From: Rhodobacter sp.
GTDB taxonomy: Bacteria > Pseudomonadota > Alphaproteobacteria > Rhodobacterales > Rhodobacteraceae
DNA length: 20,623 nucleotides
Direction of reading: 5' to 3'
Assembly: GCA_013824045.1 (NCBI GenBank)
Contig: PNND01000271.1
Span: forward strand, 1-20,623
How positions within the stretch are numbered: position 1 is the first letter of the stretch; the number at the start of each line of letters is the position of its first letter. Both the position numbers and the translations under genes were made by a program. Under the pieces are notes generated by a model, which did not search any database, had not been told where the DNA came from, and saw only the letters and a list, made by a program, of their open reading frames with translations. Positions 1 to 7,093 of the stretch are shown piece after piece.

Positions 1-634
1 GCGTGCGGTTCGTCGCGGTCAGCTTCTTGCAGATGCTGGTCACATGCATCTTGATCGTCGGCTCCGCCAGTTTCAGATCGTTGGCGATTTCCTTGTTCTG
101 CTTGCCCTCGGCCAGATAGGACAGGACCATCATCTCCTTGTCCGACAGCCTTCCGTTCTTGGTCGTCCGCCCGGCATTGTGCCGCTCGCGCACCAGTTCC
201 AGCGGCATGTAATGCTCGCCCGCATGCATAAAGCGGATCGCATTTGCCAGTGACCGAACCCCCGTTGTCTTCAGCACGATCCCCGAAGACCCGGCATTCA
301 TGATCTCGTCCAGCATGCGCGGCGTCGGATTGCCCGTGATGATCGCCACCGGCTTGCCGCCGTTCATCTTGATCGCCCGCCGCAACCCGGCCACGCCATT
401 CATCCCCGGCATGTTCAGATCCAGCAGCACCACATCAAACGGTCCGGCCGCCCCGATATGTTCCACAGCCTCGTCCAGCGTCTTCGCCGTGGTTATCGCC
501 ATGTCCGGTGCCGATGACAAATACATCGCAAAGACATCGAGAACCATCTCATGGTCATCGGCTATCAGAATGCGAATTTTATCGACTCCCGCTCCGCCAA
601 TCATGCTCATCGCCTTGTCCCGCTCCAATTTCAT
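1..634 (-). CDS. LuxR/NarL-family response regulator (3' end cut by window edge)
   Basis: Reading the minus strand from an ATG at 634 gives 211 codons without a stop up to the left edge, so the gene is partial at its C-terminus. Residues about 20-140 form a receiver domain: ILIADDHEM supplies the acidic pocket, D72 in LLDLNMPGMNG is the expected phosphoacceptor, and GIVLKTT carries the conserved lysine. Residues about 162-211 are a LuxR-type helix-turn-helix (RLSDKEMMVLSYLAEGKQNK, then EIANDLKLAEPTIKMHVTSI), so only some 10-20 residues are probably missing. It should be a cytoplasmic DNA-binding regulator activated by phosphorylation. It is transcribed divergently from the exported protein and hybrid kinase at 889-4144, and I infer that the kinase's HPT domain is its phosphodonor. 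ATGs at 610 and 604 are alternative starts; purine-rich GGAG and AAGG stretches lie just upstream of these, and no clear ribosome site precedes 634. Its targets cannot be read from the sequence. Confidence 0.9.
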   Translation of the reverse strand, partial: MKLERDKAMSMIGGAGVDKIRILIADDHEMVLDVFAMYLSSAPDMAITTAKTLDEAVEHIGAAGPFDVVLLDLNMPGMNGVAGLRRAIKMNGGKPVAIITGNPTPRMLDEIMNAGSSGIVLKTTGVRSLANAIRFMHAGEHYMPLELVRERHNAGRTTKNGRLSDKEMMVLSYLAEGKQNKEIANDLKLAEPTIKMHVTSICKKLTATNRT

Positions 635-703
635 ACTCACACACACCCAGCGCCTGTCTTACATTCAAATTAAGGCCTATTTGCAATCAAAGGCCGATTC
701 AGG

Positions 704-723
704 GATGGGATCTTACACCCATC
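704..723. repeat. inverted repeat GATGGG-N8-CCCATC
   Basis: Perfect 6-bp arms at 704-709 and 718-723 are separated by 8 bases. The spacing equals that of the stronger dyad at 796-819. It could be an operator, or a hairpin in the leader of the minus-strand regulator. Confidence 0.4.
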
Positions 724-755
724 AGGATAGGTGGTTTCTTTCCCAATTCAAAGCT

Positions 756-768
756 ATGCAAGTTGCAT
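756..768. repeat. palindrome ATGCAA-G-TTGCAT
   Basis: A perfect 13-bp odd palindrome lies near the middle of the divergent region. Its compact form fits a homodimeric regulator's operator better than an RNA hairpin, because the loop would be a single base. The binding protein is unknown. Confidence 0.5.
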
Positions 769-795
769 GCCGACTAAGTAGAGCCGATCCCATAC

Positions 796-819
796 TTTCG
801 GATGGGCAGCTATCCGAAA
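796..819. repeat. inverted repeat TTTCGGAT-N8-ATCCGAAA
   Basis: Perfect 8-bp arms at 796-803 and 812-819 flank the spacer gggcagct. The dyad ends about 70 bp before the start codon at 889, a usual place for an operator or activator site. A regulator binding here, possibly the adjacent LuxR-type protein, is inference. Confidence 0.55.
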
Positions 820-888
820 TTGGAATAGTGAAAACCGCGCTTTCCGCTATCTTACTCCCAAGTGTTAAGAACAGCGTGGAGTGTGCCA

Positions 889-1410
889 ATGATCCATCAT
901 CCTTTCACAAGCCGCATCGCGGCCTTTTCTGCGTTTCTAACCCTTGCGCTCGGTGCGCCGGCCATGGCCGAGCTTGCAACGCCCGCGGGCGAAGTGATCC
1001 TCACGATCGACGGCGCGATCACGCAAACCAACAGCGCCGAAGGTGCCACCTTCGACATGGACATGCTGCAGGCCCTGCCCGCGTCCGGCTTTGATACCAG
1101 CACCACCTGGACCGAGGGCATCAACCGCTATGACGGTGTTCCGCTCAAGGTCCTGCTGGATGCCGTGGGGGCCACCGGCGGCACCATCACTGCCACGGCC
1201 CTGAACAATTATAGCGTCCAGATCCCGATCGACGTGCTCGAGGACACCGTCCCGATCGTCGCCTATCACATCGATGGCGAAACCTTCTCGCGTCGCGACA
1301 AGGGGCCGCTCTGGATCGTCTTTCCCTATGACGCCGGTCCCGCCTACCAGACCGAACTGGTCTATGGCTGGAGCATCTGGCAGCTTTCCAAACTGACCAT
1401 CGAAGACTGA
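889..1410 (+). CDS. exported molybdopterin-oxidoreductase-fold protein without cysteine
   Basis: A 173-residue protein begins MIHHPFTSRIAAFSAFLTLA and has a Sec signal peptide with probable cleavage after the AMA near residue 26, so the mature protein should be periplasmic. The rest resembles the small stand-alone members of the oxidoreductase molybdopterin-binding domain family (RYDGVPLKVLLDAVGA, then the GPLWIVFPYD segment and a YGWSIWQLSKLTI ending). The start at 889 is preferred because GGAG lies 8 bases upstream; an in-frame GTG at 862 lacks such a site. The sequence has no cysteine, whereas sulfite-oxidase-type enzymes coordinate molybdenum through a conserved one, so catalysis of that kind is unlikely. 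It lies 96 bp upstream of the hybrid kinase in the same direction. I infer a ligand-binding or sensor-accessory role; the ligand is unknown. Confidence 0.8.
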   Translation: MIHHPFTSRIAAFSAFLTLALGAPAMAELATPAGEVILTIDGAITQTNSAEGATFDMDMLQALPASGFDTSTTWTEGINRYDGVPLKVLLDAVGATGGTITATALNNYSVQIPIDVLEDTVPIVAYHIDGETFSRRDKGPLWIVFPYDAGPAYQTELVYGWSIWQLSKLTIED

Positions 1411-1436
1411 TCCCTTGTGCCTCGCTCAGTTACGGC

Positions 1437-1466
1437 AGCGGCACATCCATTAGGAACCGTGCCGCT
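1437..1466. repeat. inverted repeat AGCGGCAC-N14-GTGCCGCT
   Basis: Perfect 8-bp arms at 1437-1444 and 1459-1466 lie between the exported-protein gene and the kinase gene. There is no T-run after the second arm, so it is not a typical intrinsic terminator. It directly precedes the tandem repeats at 1471-1503 and may be an operator or an mRNA hairpin that separates expression of the two genes. Confidence 0.5.
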
Positions 1467-1470
1467 TTCG

Positions 1471-1503
1471 TGCCAGAACAGTGCCAGAACAGTACCAGAA
1501 CCG
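1471..1503. repeat. three tandem 11-bp repeats before the kinase start
   Basis: Two identical copies of TGCCAGAACAG (1471-1481, 1482-1492) and a third with three differences, TACCAGAACCG (1493-1503), end three bases before the ATG at 1507. The period of 11 is close to one DNA helical turn, so a repeated protein site is possible. The tract occupies the place where a ribosome-binding site would be expected, and no Shine-Dalgarno-like purine run is visible. Confidence 0.7.
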
Positions 1504-1506
1504 TAA

Positions 1507-4144
1507 ATGAGCCAGTTTTTTGACGAAGCCCTTCAGGAAAGCCGTATCTCCCGCGCCACGGTGCGGGTTCGGGATTTCCTTGTCGGGCTGACCTTCGTCA
1601 TCACGCTGGCTGCAATGGGATATGTCTTTCTCGGCATCGACCAACAACTGGAACGCTCCTCCTCCGTCGATTCCGACAACGCGGCCTGGACAGTCTCGCA
1701 GGTCGAGGTCGACACGCTCAAGCTGCAACGCGCCGTTCTCATCGCGGTGGATCGGTCGGGCGACCCACAGGCGCTCGACGATCTGCGCCTCAGCTTTGAT
1801 ATCTTCTACAGCCGCTTCAACGTTCTTGCGAAATCGGATCGGCTCTCCGTGCTGCCGGTCAACGAAGTCCTGCGCGATGCGCTGTGGTCCGACGGCGCCT
1901 TCTTTGACCGCGTCACCCCCTTGATGGATGGCGATGATGCCGCGCTCACGGCGGCCCTTCCCGCGATTGCCGATGAAATGAACGGTGTCGCCGATCTGGT
2001 TCGCGCCAATGTCATGTCCTCCTTGCAGGAATTGCTGACTAGCGGCGATGCGCTCAGGGCCGAATTGCGCCGATCGCTGCAACTCTTTGCCGCCGCTTCG
2101 CTGGGCCTACTCGCGCTCATGGCGGGGCTGTCCCTCGTCATCATCCTGCAGAACCGCGCCCAAAGCCGCCGCTCCGAAACCACGGAACGCGCCGTCCACA
2201 ATCTGCGCGCCATCATCGAAAGCTCGCTTGATGCACTGGTGATCTGCGATGCCGTGGGCAAGGTCACCGATTGCAACCGCGCCGCCGAACAGCTTTTCGG
2301 TCGCAACCGTGCCGATCTTGGCGGCCTCAGCCTTGGCGAAATCCTCTCGGGCGAAGGCAAAGAGGACGACCCGTTCGCCACGCTCTACCACATGTTCCAC
2401 GACGGCACGGCGCAACTCCAGGATGGCCGCTGCCAGCTTTCCGGCCACCGCCGCGATGGCAGCGAATTCCCGGTCGAGGTCGCCTTGGCCGAGGCAAAGG
2501 GTGCCGGTGGCGGGCAGATGTTCATCGCCTTCATCCGCGACATTTCCGAACGCATCGAACGCGAGGAAAGCCTGCGCAAGGCCCGCAACGACGCGCTCAA
2601 GGGCGAAGAGGCCAAGGCCCGCTTCCTCGCCGTCATGAGCCATGAGATGCGCACCCCCCTGAACGGCCTTGATCGCCGCGACGGAACTGCTGCAAACCTC
2701 AACCGACCTCGACAAACGCCAAACCTGGCTGTCGGAAATCGTGCTCTCCTGCGGCTGGGCAGCGCTGGATCAGGTCAACAACGTGCTGGAACTGACCCGG
2801 CTCGGTTCGGAACAATCCGACAGCTACAAGCTGTCCGATTTCTCGCCGATGCAGATTGTCCGCGATCTGATGCTGCAAAACGAACCCCATGCCGCGAAGC
2901 GGGGCAATCAGTTGCGCTTCGAAGAACCCGCCGGTCCGCTGCCGAGCGTTACGGCCCCGCGGCAGCTTTTCCTGCGCGTGCTCTACAACCTCGTCGGCAA
3001 CGCGATCAAGTTCACCGATGCAGGCTCCGTCACCGTCACGCTGCGTGCGGATCTGGTGGAAGACGGGCGCAAACTCCACCTCGCCTTTGATGTCACCGAT
3101 ACCGGCATCGGCATCGCCGAACAGGATCTCGAACGTATCTTCCACAACTTCGAAACCCTCGATGCCTCCTATGCCCGGATGCGCGAAGGCACCGGCCTCG
3201 GCCTCGGCATCGCCAAACTGTCGGCCGAGGCGATGGGCGGCTCCATCCATGTTGTCTCCAACCTCGGCAAGGGCAGCACCTTCACCTTCGACGTCACGCT
3301 TCCCGTCGCGGTCGAGGCGGCGCCGTCCAACACGGCCGCCGCACCTGGCACGGGTGACGAAAACCAGCCCATGCATATTCTGGTGGTCGAGGATAACCCC
3401 ATCAACAGCCTCTTGCTCACCGAAATGCTGCGCCTGCGCGGCCATGTCGTTGCCAACGCCGTCGATGGGGTCGAGGCCGTGGAAAAGGCGGCCGTCACCG
3501 CCTTCGATCTGATCCTCACCGATATCTCCATGCCGCGCATGGATGGCGTCGAAGCCACCCGCCGCATCCGCCAGCAGGGGGCCTGCCGCGATGTGCCGAT
3601 CATCGGTGTCACCGCCAATGCCGATCCGGACCGGATGCCCGAGTTTCTATCTGCCGGCATGAATGACGTGCTGGTCAAACCCGTCACCCGCAACGCGCTG
3701 ATGACGCTTATCGCAAACCATGCCCGCCGTGCCGCACAGCCCGCCGCCGCGCCGGTTCCGCCCGCGGCAGTCGAACCCCCCGTTCTGAACAAGGCCGTGT
3801 TCCGCGAAACCATGCAGGAGATGGGGGCCGCCTTTGTCGAACGGATTGCCGACCGCCTGCTCATCGAAGCCGAATCCCTGATCGACGAACTGGAAGATCA
3901 CGCTCGCACCGGCAACCACGAGGCCGCCGCCAAGGCCGCGCACAAGACGGCTGGTGCCGCAGCGGCCATCGGCCTTGCTGGCCTGCATTTCGCCCTGTCG
4001 CGTTATGAAACCGCGGCCCGCAACGGCGATACCGCCGCCATGTCGGCTGGGCTGGACCGCATCCGCAGCCTCTTGCCCCGCACCCTTCTGGACCTGCGTG
4101 AAAACGGCCTGTCCCTCGCCTCAAGCCGAACCGCCGCGCAGTAA
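1507..4144 (+). pseudogene. hybrid sensor histidine kinase (PAS-HisKA-HATPase-REC-HPT), frameshifted
   Basis: The reading frame from 1507 encodes a short cytoplasmic head, a membrane segment (about residues 24-43), a periplasmic helical region (44-192), a second membrane segment (193-215), a PAS domain (about 231-350) and the H-box MSHEMRTPLNGL with H379. At 2668-2671 the frame is broken by one extra base. The matching continuation runs in the next frame (IAATELLQT) to the stop at 4142-4144. It encodes the dimerisation helix, a HATPase domain with N-box NLVGNAIKFT and G-boxes DTGIGIA and GTGLGLG, a receiver (ILVVEDNPIN; phosphoacceptor D in LTDISMPRMDG, about residue 672) and a C-terminal HPT domain (H in AAHKTAGAAA, about 812). 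With the shift repaired the protein would have about 878 residues. The unrepaired frame stops at 3090 and lacks the ATP-binding domain. The start is set by an in-frame TAA just upstream. I infer that it senses through the exported protein and signals to the LuxR-type regulator. A sequencing error is possible. Confidence 0.75.
2668..2671 (+). other. one-base insertion (+1 frameshift) after the kinase H-box
   Basis: The codons ATG CGC ACC CCC CTG AAC GGC read MRTPLNG, followed by CTTGATCGCC where the family pattern demands CTG ATC GCC (LIA). One extra T or G therefore sits between 2668 and 2671. Both flanking frames are well conserved and no other break was seen in the gene. Confidence 0.75.
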
Positions 4145-4145
4145 A

Positions 4146-4164
4146 GGTCCGTCTTTAACGGCCC
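4146..4164 (+). terminator. possible weak hairpin after the kinase gene
   Basis: GGTCCGT at 4146-4152 and ACGGCCC at 4158-4164 pair at six of seven positions around a CTTTA loop, starting just after the kinase stop codon. No T-run follows, so it is at best a weak or Rho-assisted terminator. It lies 13 bp upstream of the flgB sigma54 promoter. Confidence 0.3.
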
Positions 4165-4177
4165 GTCGCGCGCCACT

Positions 4178-4193
4178 TGGCACGCCCCTTGCA
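4178..4193 (+). promoter_or_regulatory. sigma54 promoter of the flgB operon
   Basis: TGGCAC-GCCCC-TTGCA matches the -24/-12 consensus with GG (4179-4180) and GC (4191-4192) at the required spacing. The expected transcription start is near 4203-4204, about 40 bases before the flgB start codon. The activator is presumably the FleQ-like protein encoded at 17380-18486. Confidence 0.88.
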
Positions 4194-4242
4194 AGCCCCG
4201 GGCCTGAACGCCCGGCAATCCGGCAAGCAAGGATCAAGGACA

Positions 4243-4626
4243 ATGACGGTCAGTTTCGCGGAATCTATAGGTCTCCACGCCCAATCCCTGATGCTGCGCG
4301 AAAAGCGGGGCGAAATTCTCGCCTCAAACATCGCCAACGCCGCCACCCCCAACTTCAAGGCCCGCGATTTCGACTTTGATGCCGAACTCGCCCGCGCCAC
4401 CGGCGGCTTTGACATCGTCCGCACCTCATCGCGCCATCTGGGCGGCTCCTTGGCCGACAATGGCCTTGGCTACCGCGTGCCGCTCAATGCCTCGCTGGAT
4501 GGCAACACGGTCGAACTCCCGGTCGAACAGATGGAGTTTGCCGAAAACACCCTGCACTACCAGACCAGCTTGCAACTCCTCAACCGCCGTATCTCCGGTC
4601 TGATGACCGCGATCAAAGGGGAATGA
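4243..4626 (+). CDS. flgB: flagellar basal-body proximal rod protein FlgB
   Basis: This 127-residue protein begins [20 protein letters not shown] and has the rod-protein N-terminal signature [20 protein letters not shown]. It ends in the heptad-like C-terminal helix ([20 protein letters not shown]) that packs in the D0 zone of the rod. FlgB is a secreted structural subunit of the proximal rod in the periplasm, exported by the flagellar type III apparatus without a signal peptide. The start at 4243 is chosen over in-frame upstream codons because AAGGA motifs lie just before it and because the sigma54 start site falls near 4203, which excludes a start at 4177. Its length is normal for the family. 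It is the first gene of the operon, and its stop codon overlaps the upstream of two possible flgC ATGs. Confidence 0.95.
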   Translation: MTVSFAESIGLHAQSLMLREKRGEILASNIANAATPNFKARDFDFDAELARATGGFDIVRTSSRHLGGSLADNGLGYRVPLNASLDGNTVELPVEQMEFAENTLHYQTSLQLLNRRISGLMTAIKGE

Positions 4627-4628
4627 CC

Positions 4629-5039
4629 ATGTCCGATATCCGCAATGTCTTTGATGTGGGGGCCCGCGCCATGTCGGCCCAGATGGTCCGCATGAACACG
4701 GTGGCCTCCAACCTCGCCAATGCCTCCACCGTGGCCTCCACGCCCGAAGATGCCTTCCGCGCCCTGCGCCCGGTCTTTGAAACCGAGTACGCCCGCGCCA
4801 ATCAGGGCCTGTCCACCGCCACCGTCGAAAGTGTCGTGATGCTCGACCGTCAGCCAGAAAAGCAGTTCCGCCCCGATCACCCCGCTGCCGATGCCGAAGG
4901 CTTCGTCTACGCCGCCGCCGTGAACACCGAAGAGGAAATGGTCGAAATGGTCGAAGCCAGCCGCCAATACCAGAACACGCTGGAAACCATGACCACGCTC
5001 CGCGCCCTGATGGCACGAACCGTGCAGATGGGCCAATAA
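4629..5039 (+). CDS. flgC: flagellar basal-body rod protein FlgC
   Basis: This 136-residue protein starts MSDIRNVFDVGARAMSAQMV, carries the N-terminal rod motif (MNTVASNLANASTVASTPED) and ends with EEEMVEMVEASRQYQNTLET, the usual FlgC C-terminal helix. It is a proximal rod subunit assembled next to FlgB in the periplasm. Two ATGs are possible: 4623 overlaps the flgB stop, and 4629 lies seven bases after the purine run AAAGGGG (4615-4621). I prefer 4629 on spacing; the difference is two residues. The tight junction with flgB indicates co-transcription and probably translational coupling. Confidence 0.95.
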   Translation: MSDIRNVFDVGARAMSAQMVRMNTVASNLANASTVASTPEDAFRALRPVFETEYARANQGLSTATVESVVMLDRQPEKQFRPDHPAADAEGFVYAAAVNTEEEMVEMVEASRQYQNTLETMTTLRALMARTVQMGQ

Positions 5040-5081
5040 CCGCATCCCGTTTCCCGCTGACCGCGTCTGGAAAGAACCGCC

Positions 5082-5765
5082 ATGATCACCTTCTCCCCCA
5101 CCACCGGCGCCCCCACTGTCGCCAGCACCACCAGCACCGCCGCCGCCACCAACGCGGCCACGACCAATGCGCTGGGCCAACAGGATTTCCTCACCCTGAT
5201 GCTGGCACAGCTGAAAAATCAGGATCCCATGCAACCGATGGAAAACGGCGAATTCCTCGCGCAACTCGCCCAGTTCTCCACCGTCAGCGGCATCGAAAAG
5301 GTCAATGACACGCTCGCCAGCCTCGGCGAAGGGATGCGCGATTTCCGCATCTCCACCGCCGCCAACCTTCTGGGGCATGAGGTGCTGGTCCCCGGCAACA
5401 TCGCCCGCGCGGGCAAGGATGGCACGATCAACGGCGTCGTCGACCTGCCCAAGGCCGCAAGCTCCGTCACCGTCAGCTATTCCGATGCCACCACCGGCGC
5501 GCTTCTGCATACCGAAAGCTACGCTGCCCAATCCGCCGGCCTGATGGGCTTCTCATGGGCGGGCCTGCCCCCCGCCATGGCGGAACAGCGCAGCCCCGTC
5601 CGCATCAACGTCTCGGCCACAACCGACACCGGCACCGCACCGGTCGGACCTTCCGTCTTTGCCAAGGTGCTCTCTGCCCGCAACGGCGCGGGTGGGGCCG
5701 ACATGACCCTGCAGATCGAAGACTACGGCGCCCTGAACGCGCTCGAAGTCGAAGCCTTCCGCTGA
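5082..5765 (+). CDS. flgD: flagellar hook-cap (hook assembly scaffold) protein FlgD
   Basis: This protein of 227 residues has a Thr/Ala-rich flexible head (residues 1-30), then the family-defining segment LGQQDFLTLMLAQLKNQDPM and the following MENGEFLAQLAQFS (about 31-66). The central and C-terminal part (about 90-215) is the beta-rich FlgD tudor/Fn3-like region (GHEVLVPGN, LPKAASSVTVSYSDA, GFSWAGLPP). FlgD forms the temporary cap at the tip of the growing hook and directs polymerisation of FlgE. It is secreted through the flagellar export channel and leaves before FlgK is added. It follows flgC by 42 bp and precedes flgE, the order expected for hook assembly genes. A short GGA-containing site precedes the ATG. 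Confidence 0.95.
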   Translation: MITFSPTTGAPTVASTTSTAAATNAATTNALGQQDFLTLMLAQLKNQDPMQPMENGEFLAQLAQFSTVSGIEKVNDTLASLGEGMRDFRISTAANLLGHEVLVPGNIARAGKDGTINGVVDLPKAASSVTVSYSDATTGALLHTESYAAQSAGLMGFSWAGLPPAMAEQRSPVRINVSATTDTGTAPVGPSVFAKVLSARNGAGGADMTLQIEDYGALNALEVEAFR

Positions 5766-5801
5766 TCCCCCTCACAAGACCCGAACCAAAGGACCACGCC
5801 T

Positions 5802-7070
5802 ATGTCCATGAGCACCGCCCTTTCCGGCCTGATGGCCGCGCAGACCGAAATCTCGGCCACCTCGCACAACATCGCCAATGTCGGCACGGTCGGCTTCCGC
5901 TCCAGCCGCGTCGAATTTGCTGATGTGTTCTCGTCCTCGCCCATGGCGAACCAGCGCACGGCAGTCGGCTCGGGCGTCACCGTGCAGCGCGTCGCGCAGG
6001 ATTATTCGCAAGGCAACGTCGTCACCACGGGCAACCTCTTGGACATGGCCATCGAAGGGCAGGGCTTCTTTGCCATCCGCATGGCCCCCAATGGCAACGT
6101 GCCCGGCGGTGAGACCCGCTTCACCCGCTCCGGCGCGTTCAACATGAATGCCACCGGCGGTGTGGTCAACGCGTCGGGCGATGCGCTTCTGGGCTGGCCC
6201 GTGGCGATGGACGGCACGGCGTTGACCAACCAGCTGGGCCAAGCCGTTCCGTTGACCATCCCGCCGATCATGGGTGCCCCCACCGCCAGCACCGAGGTTC
6301 AGCTTCAGGTCGATCTGCCCTCTGACAATGGAATGCTGGGCCAGCAGGTCTTCCCGCCTGTCGCACCTTTCGATGCCACTGATCCCACCACCTATGCCAC
6401 CCGCACCCCGGTCCCGCTCTTCGGCCCGGCAGGCACCCCGGTCGAGGCCGAGGCCTACTTCATCAAGATCTCCGGTCCCGATCCGATCACCGCGGATACC
6501 GTCTACGAAGTGCGCATGATGGTCGACGGGCAGGAATTCCTGCCAACAGATCCGCTGATCCTGCCGCAGGTCACGTTCAACGGTGCCGGTGACATCACCG
6601 CCGGCGGCGCGCTTGATTTCGGCCCGGCTGGCCTCACGCTCAACCTCGGCGGCTCGCAACTGACCACCAACCCCTTCACCGTTCAGGCCGTCTCGCATGA
6701 CGGCACCACGTCCTCCGGCCTCAGCAACCTCGAAGTCGATGGCGCTGGCGGCGTCTGGGCCACCTATGGCCTCCTTGGCCGCATGCCCGTCGGCCAGGTC
6801 GCCATGGCCAACTTCACCAACACCCAAGGGCTAAAGGTGCAAGGCAAGGCCACCTTCGCCGCCACCGCCGATTCCGGCCCGCCCATCGCTGGCTCCGCCG
6901 GCAGCCTCGGCTTTGGCAACCTGCGGGCCGGTGCGCTCGAACGCTCCAACGTCGAACTGACCGAGGAACTGGTCAACCTCATCTCGGCGCAGCGCAACTA
7001 TCAGGCCTCGGCCAAGGCGATGGAAACCTCCACCTCGCTGATGCAGACGGTCATGAACATCCGCAGCTAA
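5802..7070 (+). CDS. flgE: flagellar hook protein FlgE
   Basis: This 422-residue protein begins MSMSTALSGLMAAQTEISAT followed by SHNIANVGTVGFRSSRVEF, the rod/hook N-terminal motif. It ends with ERSNVELTEELVNLISAQRN and QASAKAMETSTSLMQTVMNI, the matching C-terminal helix. The middle (about 80-360) is the exposed beta-rich hook domain, which includes the FlgE-typical stretch EGQGFFAIRMAPNG. FlgE polymerises into the curved universal joint outside the cell. AAAGGA lies 8 bases before the ATG at 5802. An ATG two codons later is possible but less well placed. Length is normal. It is co-directional with flgD (36 bp gap) and flgF (23 bp gap). Confidence 0.96.
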   Translation: MSMSTALSGLMAAQTEISATSHNIANVGTVGFRSSRVEFADVFSSSPMANQRTAVGSGVTVQRVAQDYSQGNVVTTGNLLDMAIEGQGFFAIRMAPNGNVPGGETRFTRSGAFNMNATGGVVNASGDALLGWPVAMDGTALTNQLGQAVPLTIPPIMGAPTASTEVQLQVDLPSDNGMLGQQVFPPVAPFDATDPTTYATRTPVPLFGPAGTPVEAEAYFIKISGPDPITADTVYEVRMMVDGQEFLPTDPLILPQVTFNGAGDITAGGALDFGPAGLTLNLGGSQLTTNPFTVQAVSHDGTTSSGLSNLEVDGAGGVWATYGLLGRMPVGQVAMANFTNTQGLKVQGKATFAATADSGPPIAGSAGSLGFGNLRAGALERSNVELTEELVNLISAQRNYQASAKAMETSTSLMQTVMNIRS

Positions 7071-7093
7071 GGCACCCGAACGGATAAACCGAT

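Larger units (their letters stand above)
635..888. promoter_or_regulatory. divergent intergenic region, AT-richer and dense in dyads
   Basis: This 254-bp gap separates the minus-strand LuxR-type regulator from the plus-strand exported protein and must contain both promoters. It is visibly less GC-rich than the flanking genes. It holds dyads at 704-723, 756-768 and 796-819, a looser GGCCT/AGGCC pair at 674-695, and a TTAC-N7-TTAA motif at 659-673. I found no convincing sigma70 pair with normal spacing and no sigma54 or sigma28 consensus here. Confidence 0.6.

Noticed and set aside
862..888. GTG at 862 as start of the exported protein
   Set aside because: It would add nine residues before a good signal peptide and has no ribosome site; the ATG at 889 has GGAG at normal distance.
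300..1094. Plus-strand open frame across the LuxR regulator and the divergent region
   Set aside because: Its left part is antisense to a clear receiver domain and its right part is out of frame with the exported protein; the translation shows no family features.
4155..4162. GCCGTTAA on the minus strand as a sigma28 -10 element
   Set aside because: No TAAA at 15-16 bases upstream, and it would read antisense into the kinase gene; it is part of the hairpin after that gene.
4177..4242. N-terminal extension of flgB from 4177
   Set aside because: It runs through the sigma54 promoter, so it would not be on the mRNA, and the extra residues do not resemble FlgB.
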